A stretch of DNA of 12,795 nt from positions 1 through 12,795 of the forward strand of contig SIAL01000052.1 in the NCBI GenBank assembly GCA_009691815.1, given 5' to 3'. Shown piece after piece: positions 1 through 6,067 of this stretch. The stretch's first letter is position 1. Each line of letters starts with the position of its first letter. This DNA comes from Gemmataceae bacterium (GTDB lineage Bacteria; Planctomycetota; Planctomycetia; Gemmatales; Gemmataceae). The notes beneath the pieces were generated by a model, which saw only the letters and a program-made list of their open reading frames with translations, did no database searches and had not been told where the DNA came from. The position numbers and the translations under genes were made by a program.

Positions 1-2
1 AT

Positions 3-563
3 TCGGCCTCCTCCTCGGCCATTTGGGGGCTGGTGGCCTCCTTATACTTGGCTGGAACCTTACTCCGATTGGCAAGATTCAACCTAGAACGCACCCGCCA
101 AGACAAGGCGGATGGCAAGAAATTTGTAGGACTGCCTTCACCAGCTGCGGCCGGCTGTATCTGTGGGATTGTCTTGATTCAGGGGCGAATGGTATTGGAC
201 CCTCCTTTTGCCACCTGGATACCCGGTTTTTCAGAGGGCATGGTAAAAATGGCTCTAGTCGCGTGCCCCATTGCCGCGGCTTTCATTGCCTTTTTGATGA
301 TTAGTCGAGTCGGATTTCCCCACCCTACTAGGAAAATATTGGGACCGAATCGTCCCCAAAACAAAAAAGGGCGTGGTCGATGGGTTCCATCGTCGGTCGC
401 TTTGATTGCCTTAATTGGTTTTACACCTGTTTGGATTCGTAGTTTGGATATGATGATTGCTCTCGCTTTTTGGTGGTTTGCTTTAAATGGCCCTTTTCAA
501 GCACTTTTGCGGAAAATCCAAAAGAAATCCCCTTTCATCGAATTACCCGCTAAGTTGGACTAG
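3..563 (+). CDS. pssA: CDP-diacylglycerol-serine O-phosphatidyltransferase, 3' part (5' end outside window)
   Basis: Membrane enzyme that would transfer a phosphatidyl group from CDP-diacylglycerol to L-serine, the first step towards phosphatidylethanolamine. The frame is open from the left edge, so the gene is truncated there; a GTG at 33 lies in-frame but is internal. What is visible is the second half: the segment LRLARFNLE followed some 20 residues later by GLPSPAAAG, a pairing I recognise from bacterial PssA, then several hydrophobic segments consistent with membrane helices and a basic C-terminal tail. The CDP-alcohol phosphotransferase signature (DG..AR...G...D...D) would lie upstream and cannot be checked, so a related CDP-alcohol phosphatidyltransferase is the main alternative. 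It is followed after 51 bases by ribE on the same strand. Confidence 0.8.
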   Translation, partial: SASSSAIWGLVASLYLAGTLLRLARFNLERTRQDKADGKKFVGLPSPAAAGCICGIVLIQGRMVLDPPFATWIPGFSEGMVKMALVACPIAAAFIAFLMISRVGFPHPTRKILGPNRPQNKKGRGRWVPSSVALIALIGFTPVWIRSLDMMIALAFWWFALNGPFQALLRKIQKKSPFIELPAKLD

Positions 564-614
564 GTACGATTTCTGTTCCTACCATGCCACCCTTTGCCAA
601 TCGGAAAGTCGTTC

Positions 615-1205
615 ATGTTTACGGGTTTAATTCGTGAAATCGGCAAGGTTGTGACCCTATTGCCCATGGGAAAGGGCAAGGCCTTCACCGTTTTATTACC
701 AATCCTTGGACCCACCGCAAGGATTGGCGACAGTATTGCCCTCAATGGCGCATGCCTTACAGTTGTAGCCCTCAATGGGCCAATGGTTCAATTTGAATTA
801 TGCCCGGAAACCCTGAATAAAACCAACCTGAACTTCGTTCGTGAGGGGGAGCAATTGAATGCTGAACCGTCGTTACGCCTCGGCGATGTAATGGGTGGCC
901 ACATGGTTCAAGGTCATGTTGATGGGAAAGGCGAATTGCTTTCAAGGACGCTAAACGACACTTGGGAAACTTTTTGCTTTTCTACGCCACCTGAAATGAC
1001 CAAGTTGATCGCCCCCAAAGGTTCCATTGCCGTGAATGGGGTCAGTCTTACCGTTGTAGAATCCTTTAGTGACCGTTTCACGGTGGCCCTCATTCCCCAC
1101 ACCCTAGCGGAAACTAACTTTGGTACAATGAAACCGGGTACCCCAGTTAACCTGGAGTCTGACATGGTTGCCCGTTATGTCCAAAGGCTTCTGGCTTACT
1201 CTTAA
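615..1205 (+). CDS. ribE: Riboflavin synthase alpha chain
   Basis: Catalyses dismutation of two 6,7-dimethyl-8-ribityllumazine molecules into riboflavin plus a pyrimidinedione, the last step of riboflavin biosynthesis in the cytoplasm. The 196-residue product has the family's internal duplication of lumazine-binding barrels. The first begins with the nearly invariant MFTGLI and contains GDSIALNGACLTVV; the second starts near residue 95 with GGHMVQGHVDG and contains GSIAVNGVSLTVVE, then IPHTLAETNFG. Length matches the usual 195-215 residues. I start at ATG 615 because MFTGLI is the normal N-terminus; GGAAAG lies about seven bases upstream, and the in-frame TTG at 594 would add seven atypical residues. 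No FMN riboswitch-like sequence is recognisable in the 51-base gap after pssA. rsmA follows after 18 bases, so the two are probably co-transcribed. Confidence 0.96.
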   Translation: MFTGLIREIGKVVTLLPMGKGKAFTVLLPILGPTARIGDSIALNGACLTVVALNGPMVQFELCPETLNKTNLNFVREGEQLNAEPSLRLGDVMGGHMVQGHVDGKGELLSRTLNDTWETFCFSTPPEMTKLIAPKGSIAVNGVSLTVVESFSDRFTVALIPHTLAETNFGTMKPGTPVNLESDMVARYVQRLLAYS

Positions 1206-1223
1206 ATAATTAGGATTCTATCT

Positions 1224-2213
1224 TTGACACAACCAATTCGCCAAACTATTTCCTATATAAAAAACATCTTGGCTATTTATGCAATTGATCCCAAAAACAA
1301 ATTGGGCCAAAACTTCTTAATTGATTTAAATACATTAGATCTGGTTATTGCAGCCGGCAATCTTTCCAAACAAGATGCCGTACTCGAAATTGGCCCCGGC
1401 ACGGGAACGCTTACGCATAACCTTGTGGAACAGGCGGGTTATGTTCTTAGTGTGGAAATTGACAGCCGTTTTGAACCCATTTTAAAAGAATTAGTGCCAA
1501 GCGAATCCCCTTTTGAACTTCACATGGGAGATTTTCTTGCCTCCAAAAACCGCTTAGATACCCAAGTTTTGGACAAATTAAAAGCAGGGGCGGAAAAGTA
1601 TGGTTGCACCCAATTCAAATTGGTGGCGAACCTGCCTTACTCCATTGCAACGCCCGCCATCATCAACCTTTTAATGAGTGATATCCCTTTTGAGCGGTTG
1701 GTGGGTATGGTTCAATTTGAAACAGCGGAAAAAATCGCTGCAAAACCAAACACCGACCCCTATTCGGCCATGTCGGTCCTTATTCAAAGCTTGGCGGAAT
1801 GTCGAATCCTAAGGCGGGTTCCGCCAACCGTCTTTCATCCCAAACCCAAAGTAGATTCCGCCATTCTGGAAATCATTCCAAACCCAGATAAACGAGCCCA
1901 TTTGTGCAATCATTTATCCACCGCGGATTCTCCGATGGGAGGGCCGAATCGGTTTCGGATTTTCCTTCGAGACCTATTTCTTCATCGCCGAAAGTCTTTA
2001 CGCCAGGCACTTGCCAAAATGCCAATGGGGACAACCATCCTTAAACCATTACTGGATAAATTGTTGATCACCCAACAATTGACCCCGGAAATTCGGGCCG
2101 ACCAACTGGATGCCCACCAACTTTTAACATTGGCCAAAGGTTGGTGGCAAATCAAAGATTGTGTTGATCCTATAAAAGGATTCATCGAGGATTCGTTATT
2201 GGACGAGGCGTAA
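1224..2213 (+). CDS. rsmA: 16S rRNA (adenine1518/1519-N6)-dimethyltransferase RsmA/KsgA
   Basis: S-adenosylmethionine-dependent enzyme that dimethylates two adjacent adenines in the 3'-terminal hairpin of 16S rRNA during 30S assembly; its loss typically gives kasugamycin resistance. The 329-residue product shows the family motifs in order: GQNFL at residues 28-32, the SAM-binding GPGTGTLT near 57-64, an acidic end of strand 2 (VEID), GDF near residue 100, and catalytic NLPY at 136-139. Then come the FHPKPKVDSA segment and HRRKSLRQAL in the C-terminal helical domain. It is longer than typical KsgA (about 270-290), partly through an extended N-terminus and small loop insertions. The only plausible start is TTG 1224, preceded by AGGA at about eight bases. 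The last codons lie in a 30-bp tandem duplication shared with the convergent lipoprotein gene. Confidence 0.95.
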   Translation: MTQPIRQTISYIKNILAIYAIDPKNKLGQNFLIDLNTLDLVIAAGNLSKQDAVLEIGPGTGTLTHNLVEQAGYVLSVEIDSRFEPILKELVPSESPFELHMGDFLASKNRLDTQVLDKLKAGAEKYGCTQFKLVANLPYSIATPAIINLLMSDIPFERLVGMVQFETAEKIAAKPNTDPYSAMSVLIQSLAECRILRRVPPTVFHPKPKVDSAILEIIPNPDKRAHLCNHLSTADSPMGGPNRFRIFLRDLFLHRRKSLRQALAKMPMGTTILKPLLDKLLITQQLTPEIRADQLDAHQLLTLAKGWWQIKDCVDPIKGFIEDSLLDEA

Positions 2214-2257
2214 TTGGCGAATTTGTTATTGGATGAGGCGTAATTGGCGAATTTGTT
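2191..2257. repeat. 30-bp tandem duplication across two convergent gene ends
   Basis: Two direct copies with period 30 run from 2191 to about 2257 and differ at only two positions (C2194 versus T2224, C2204 versus T2234). The shared core reads TTATTGGAYGAGGCGTAATT. Copy 1 carries the rsmA stop codon (TAA 2211-2213); copy 2 carries the stop codon of the opposite-strand lipoprotein gene (2226-2228). Because the period is a multiple of three, every frame is kept through both copies, so each gene has a second in-register candidate stop in the other copy. It looks like a recent slippage duplication. Confidence 0.9.
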
Positions 2258-2669
2258 GGAGAATTTTCTGAAGGGTCGTATTTACGGTTTTCTCATCCCG
2301 ATTTTTGGCCGCTTGTAACAAAAGGTTTGATTCCAGAGCCAAGTCCGGGGCTATTTTTGATAATGATTCTTTGGCTGCAACGGGTACATCGGAGGCATTA
2401 TTCAGCAAACTTGCAGTTTGGGCCATCCCTTTTGCCGCCATCTGCAAAGCGTCCCAATCGTTGGTGTAGTAGCATTCTGTTGCTACCGTAACTTGAGAAC
2501 GAATACGGACCAAAAGTTCGGCATAGGGCCTTGGACTGCCATTTTCGGGCAATGGTGCAATGGTCGTATGGTCCGCCGTGGTCGCCGCACAGCCAACAAT
2601 ACTCAAGAAAAAACCAACTTGAAGGATTCGGCAAGATAGGTGGTTTAGGATTTTTTTTGTCTGTTTCAT
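2226..2669 (-). CDS. Small predicted lipoprotein of unknown function
   Basis: A 147-residue protein with a basic N-terminus, a hydrophobic stretch and a lipobox-like IVGC ending at Cys27, so it is probably lipidated and attached to a cell-envelope membrane. After a Pro-rich linker (about residues 35-48), the mature part is predicted mostly helical: alternating hydrophobic and charged residues from about 50 to the end, with no enzyme motif I recognise. Start choice is well supported: GGGGAAGGA lies just upstream of ATG 2667-2669 on the minus strand. It converges on rsmA and points away from tatC, so the region 2670-2799 is a divergent promoter region. Its last codons (QLRLIQ) are in the duplicated segment. 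Function is not recognised; the composition suggests a small helical-bundle envelope protein. Confidence 0.75.
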   Translation of the reverse strand: MKQTKKILNHLSCRILQVGFFLSIVGCAATTADHTTIAPLPENGSPRPYAELLVRIRSQVTVATECYYTNDWDALQMAAKGMAQTASLLNNASDVPVAAKESLSKIAPDLALESNLLLQAAKNRDEKTVNTTLQKILQQIRQLRLIQ

Positions 2670-2696
2670 AATTCCTTCCCCTCACAAACCAAGCAC

Positions 2697-2715
2697 TCTG
2701 CTTATTATTAGCAGA
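2697..2715. promoter_or_regulatory. Inverted repeat in the divergent intergenic region
   Basis: Perfect 6-bp arms TCTGCT and AGCAGA are separated by a 7-base AT-only loop, about 30 bases upstream of the lipoprotein start and 85 bases upstream of tatC. It could be an operator for a dimeric regulator or a small hairpin in the lipoprotein leader. The AT-rich centre (TAATAA on the minus strand) could also serve as a -10-like element for the lipoprotein gene. Six-bp arms can occur by chance, so confidence is low. Confidence 0.25.
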
Positions 2716-2799
2716 TAATTTCCATTTGGGAACCCCGGTCGTCCTTGCGTACCACCTTACGGGAACTAGAATTAGAGGAAGCCAACCAAGGTAGGATTG

Positions 2800-3912
2800 A
2801 TGAGCAGTTCCGCATTTGCCGACCCGGATGATTATTTTACTTCCTCCCGAATGAGTTTCGGCGACCACCTAGAGGAATTGCGCAAGCATCTGATTCGGGC
2901 CGCCATTGGCTTTAGCGTGTGCTTAATTTTCAGTTTTTTTATCGGAACAAAAGTCCTTGGAATCATCAAAGAACCAGTTGAAACACAGCTGAAAGCCTTT
3001 AACCAAAACCGAATTAAGGAATTGGGCAAAAAATTGGAAAATGGGGGCCTTTCCCCCGATATGGTTGCCGCAAACCTACCCTCACCTTTTTTTCATTTTG
3101 CGATTCCTAGAGAAGTGTTAACTGCGGCCCTGGCCGGTAACGCCAATCTGCCTTCGGAATTTGTTTGGAAAACAGAAGAAAATAAGGACCAAATACTGCC
3201 AAAACCGATTGACATCAAAGATTGTGTAGTTATCCCCCTTGCCGTTTATGATCCGGTACGGATGGGCCTTGGAATGGATGAAAGCATGAGAGAAATCAGG
3301 GGAGAAAACCAACTTATTACGCTTTCCATCCAAGAACCCGTGATGACTTACTTCAAAGTCTGCGTGGTCACCGGTTTGGTTCTAGGGAGTCCGGTCATAT
3401 TCTGGGAACTTTGGTCTTTTGTAGCTGCCGGTCTTTATCCGCATGAAAAAAAATATGTTTTTCTTTACTTGCCATTTAGCCTTGGCTTATTTCTAGGCGG
3501 TATTACTTTATGTCAATTTGGAGTAATGCCGATTGCCATTAGCGGCCTTTTAAGCTTTAATGAATGGATAGGATTAAAACCTGATCTTCGATTAAGTGAA
3601 TGGCTAGGATTTGCCATTATGATGCCACTTGTATTCGGAATTTCCTTCCAAACCCCCCTCGTTATCCTTTTTATAGATAGCATCGGTTTACTTGATGTAA
3701 GAACCATTCAATCCAAACGGAGTATGGTGTGGTTCGCCATGGTCATTGTTGCCGCTGTAATCACGCCTTCCGGAGACCCTTTCAGTTTACTGATGCTCTG
3801 GATTCCATTGGGGCTCCTGTTCGAATTGGGCATTATTTTGTGCAAGCTCAGGCGTCGAGGGAGCGACTTGAATATTGAAGTTCCGGATCGGAATGAAGTT
3901 GTGGGGGTTTGA
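2800..3912 (+). CDS. tatC: Twin-arginine protein translocase subunit TatC with enlarged first loop
   Basis: Core subunit of the Tat pathway, which exports folded proteins; TatC binds the twin-arginine signal peptide at the inner membrane. The 370-residue product has the N-terminal signature MSFGDHLEELRKHL at residues 18-31, TM1 at about 33-55, and from about 172 the canonical remainder. That includes LYPHEKK with Glu216, matching the signal-peptide-binding glutamate of LYxHER in E. coli TatC, four or five more hydrophobic segments, and ITPSGDPFS before the last helix. E. coli TatC is about 258 residues; nearly all the extra length is the first extracytoplasmic loop (about 56-171). I start at ATG 2800 (AGG about six bases upstream); TTG 2797 adds one residue. 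No tatA/tatB is present. The TGA stop overlaps the next ATG by one base (TGATG). Confidence 0.93.
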   Translation: MSSSAFADPDDYFTSSRMSFGDHLEELRKHLIRAAIGFSVCLIFSFFIGTKVLGIIKEPVETQLKAFNQNRIKELGKKLENGGLSPDMVAANLPSPFFHFAIPREVLTAALAGNANLPSEFVWKTEENKDQILPKPIDIKDCVVIPLAVYDPVRMGLGMDESMREIRGENQLITLSIQEPVMTYFKVCVVTGLVLGSPVIFWELWSFVAAGLYPHEKKYVFLYLPFSLGLFLGGITLCQFGVMPIAISGLLSFNEWIGLKPDLRLSEWLGFAIMMPLVFGISFQTPLVILFIDSIGLLDVRTIQSKRSMVWFAMVIVAAVITPSGDPFSLLMLWIPLGLLFELGIILCKLRRRGSDLNIEVPDRNEVVGV

Positions 3913-5465
3913 TGGCTATTGGATCTGAAGATTTTTTGTTGACAGAATTTCGGGAACGCCAAGAGGATATTGCCGGGCCTTCCAAAGCGTTTTTAGTGGG
4001 TGCAGGTCCTGGTAACCCTGGTTTAATGACCCTTAGAGGGGCGGAAGTTCTCTCCGTGGCCGATGTGATCCTTTATGACCGACTTGTGGCTGATTCCCTG
4101 TTGGACCTTTGCCAACCCAGCGCGGAACGAATTTGTGTTCAATCCTTGGAAGGAACTCACCCCCAACGGTGGCCTGAAATCTGTCGCATTTTGGTTGAAA
4201 AATCCAAATTACACAGAGTTGTGGTCCGATTAAAAGGGGGCGATCCGTTTTTGTTTGGCAGGGGAGCCGAGGAGTGCGAAGCCCTTTTAGCCGCCAATAT
4301 CCCGTATGAAGTAGTGCCCGGGGTTAGTTCCGGAGTAGGTGCCCCTGCTTGGGCTGGCATACCGGTTACCCACAGGGACATCTCCAGCTCTGTTGCCTTT
4401 GTCACCGCTCATGAACTTGGCTCCCAAGAGACCCGAATGGATTGGCAAGCGATTGCTGCTTTTCCGGGTACGCTTGTGTTTTTCATGCCACTTCTTCAAA
4501 TTCAAAACTTAAGAACTCGGCTTTTAGACCATGGGATGGATCCCGATATCCCCGCCGCCCTCATTGAACGGGGCACCCTTCCCGACCAACGAGTGGTGGT
4601 AACTACTCTCGATCGGTTGGTTGAATCCGCGACCGGTTTAACATCTCCCACCCTGATCGTGGTTGGTCCGGTTGTGAGTTATCGAGATAAAATTGGTTGG
4701 TCAGAAAAAAGGCCATTAGCCGGAATGCGGATCCTTCTCACCCGGCCGGAACATCAAGCCGCGGCAACAATAGCAACATTTACCCGACTTGGGGCCTTGG
4801 TTGAAAACCAACCCTTAATTGGGATAGGACCATCGCCAAATCCGGAGGCATTTCATCAAGCCCTAACGCATTTGAACGAATACGCTTGGGTGGTTTTCAG
4901 CAGCATCAACGGCGTTAGGGCCTTTTTTAATGCCCTAAAAGCCCTTGGTAAAGACTCCAGAGCATTAGGGTCCTGTCGGATTGCTTGTATCGGCCCATCA
5001 ACGGCAAATAGCTTGGCGGAATATGGCATAAAAGCCGACCTTGTTCCGCAGGAATTTTCCAGCGAAGGTTTAGTTTCCGAACTTGAAACCAGCTGTTCCG
5101 GGCAAAAAATCCTTTTGATTCGAGCGGATCGCGGCAGGGACATTTTGCTCCAAAAATTGGCCAAAGTCGCTACTGTTCATCAGGTCAAAGCCTACTCCCA
5201 CCAAGATTTGCAAACCCTTTCCCAAAAACGATTCGACGAACTGGAAAACGGAAAATGGAATTGGGTTGTTTTGGGCAGTTCCACCATTGCCCATCAATGG
5301 GCAAAACTTACCAAGGACCTTCCCCAAAACCCTTTGCCCAAGGTGGCCACCATTAGTCCGATTACCGCGGCGGCAGCCATTCAAAGCGGCCTTAAACCCG
5401 TGGCAATTGCCAAAGAGTTCACTTTCAACGGGATTTCAAAAGTTTTAGCAACTCAAAATCAATAA
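3912..5465 (+). CDS. cobA-hemD: Fused uroporphyrinogen III C-methyltransferase / uroporphyrinogen III synthase
   Basis: Bifunctional tetrapyrrole enzyme of 517 residues. The N-terminal domain (about 25-265) is the SAM-dependent SUMT (CobA) that converts uroporphyrinogen III to precorrin-2 for siroheme and cobalamin. Its motifs are VGAGPGNPGLMTLRGA, an early Asp-Arg pair (LYDRLV), VRLKGGDPFLFGRGAEE near 104-120, and VPGVSSGVGAPAWAGIPVTH. The C-terminal domain (about 267-517) is the less conserved HemD, which cyclises hydroxymethylbilane to uroporphyrinogen III; it opens with PLAGMRILLTRPEHQA and contains WVVFSSINGVRAFF and a late GSST segment. Such fusions are known in several phyla. The ATG at 3912 overlaps the tatC stop, so translation is probably coupled. 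Other haem-pathway genes are absent from the window. No riboswitch is visible. Confidence 0.94.
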   Translation: MAIGSEDFLLTEFRERQEDIAGPSKAFLVGAGPGNPGLMTLRGAEVLSVADVILYDRLVADSLLDLCQPSAERICVQSLEGTHPQRWPEICRILVEKSKLHRVVVRLKGGDPFLFGRGAEECEALLAANIPYEVVPGVSSGVGAPAWAGIPVTHRDISSSVAFVTAHELGSQETRMDWQAIAAFPGTLVFFMPLLQIQNLRTRLLDHGMDPDIPAALIERGTLPDQRVVVTTLDRLVESATGLTSPTLIVVGPVVSYRDKIGWSEKRPLAGMRILLTRPEHQAAATIATFTRLGALVENQPLIGIGPSPNPEAFHQALTHLNEYAWVVFSSINGVRAFFNALKALGKDSRALGSCRIACIGPSTANSLAEYGIKADLVPQEFSSEGLVSELETSCSGQKILLIRADRGRDILLQKLAKVATVHQVKAYSHQDLQTLSQKRFDELENGKWNWVVLGSSTIAHQWAKLTKDLPQNPLPKVATISPITAAAAIQSGLKPVAIAKEFTFNGISKVLATQNQ

Positions 5466-5493
5466 CAACAGACCAAAAACCGGGTCAATGTAC

Positions 5494-5676
5494 CTAAGCT
5501 AGATCTCTTGAGGCATCAAACCCCAAGAAAAATACAACCCCCGCACTTATCAATCCAAGAATATCAAGCACCATGCTCGTCCCTCCAAAGGGACTTCCAA
5601 CTACCAAATCCAGCAAAAATAAGACAAAAACCAACCCCGCAGTTCCCATGGAACCGAAGCAAAACCATTTCTCCAT
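5494..5676 (-). CDS. 60-residue predicted two-helix membrane protein
   Basis: Short minus-strand gene starting at ATG 5674-5676 and ending at TAG 5494-5496. The product begins MEKWFCFGSMGTAG, has a first hydrophobic helix at about residues 10-28 (GLVFVLFLLDLVVG), a short SPFGG turn, and a second at about 35-53 ending in LGFDASRDL. This regular hairpin with a charged tail looks like a genuine small inner-membrane protein, although I cannot name the family. A longer version from 5727 exists, but its first 17 residues are low in hydrophobicity and unlike a membrane-protein leader, so I prefer the internal ATG. The ribosome site is weak (GAGG about nine bases upstream). It converges on cobA-hemD with a 28-base gap. 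Function unknown. Confidence 0.6.
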   Translation of the reverse strand: MEKWFCFGSMGTAGLVFVLFLLDLVVGSPFGGTSMVLDILGLISAGVVFFLGFDASRDLA

Positions 5677-6067
5677 ATTAGGTTGCCTCGCTTGAAATCT
5701 ACCGGGCCAAATGCAATAAGCCAACACTTACCAAGTGCTGTACATGGTGCGCCTCTGAAGTTTGGAATAGAGCTTCTTGTCATGATTTCCATAGTACTTT
5801 TTTTCCTGATCAAATTAGCCTTGGGTCTTGGAAAAATTGGTACAATCCGAAACTTGAGACCCCCTACTTGAGTTTTCAATGCCACCACCTTCGTCTGGCC
5901 ATCCCAAAATTGGCCAAAGGTTGGTCATCTGTTTTCCCTTTTTGATCGGATGGCGTTGACGCGAAGGGCCTGTTTCGTTTCTTCTATAGGGGCGTGGGTT
6001 GGGGAACTCTTCTGATCTAAGGCCGCCTAGTAAATCGCAATTATGAAAAGATGCCAGGGATGGCGCA
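5677..6067. other. 390-base intergenic stretch without a convincing gene
   Basis: This spacer separates the divergent small membrane gene and the ABC exporter gene, so it should hold both promoters. Visible items are a short hairpin CACTT-ACC-AAGTG around 5724-5736 and a 21-codon open frame at 5950-6015 beginning MALTRRACFVSSIG that resembles the start of a Tat signal peptide but stops at once. No strong sigma70-like -35/-10 pair stands out. Several other frames are open for 60-95 codons, but their composition is not protein-like. Confidence 0.5.

Noticed and set aside
2398..2868. 156-codon minus-strand open frame across the lipoprotein gene and the tatC start
   Set aside because: Overlaps two better genes in other frames, and its Trp/Arg/Pro-rich composition is not protein-like; the 147-residue frame has a lipobox and a strong ribosome site.
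5470..5486. Possible terminator hairpin GACC...GGTC after cobA-hemD
   Set aside because: Only four base pairs and no T-run on either strand, so too weak to call.
5683..5871. 62-codon plus-strand frame with a hydrophobic stretch in the spacer
   Set aside because: No plausible ribosome site, overlaps the region upstream of the minus-strand small gene, and the hydrophobic run arises from a T-rich segment; no family resemblance.
5601..5888. 95-codon minus-strand frame overlapping the 60-residue membrane gene
   Set aside because: The residues do not form coherent helices or motifs, and the alternative frame is a regular two-helix protein.
2131..5920. Recurrent palindrome TTGGCCAA (near 2131, 5158, 5912 and 8994)
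   Set aside because: Most copies arise from favoured Leu-Ala-Lys codons or chance; spacing is irregular and there is no array-like order.
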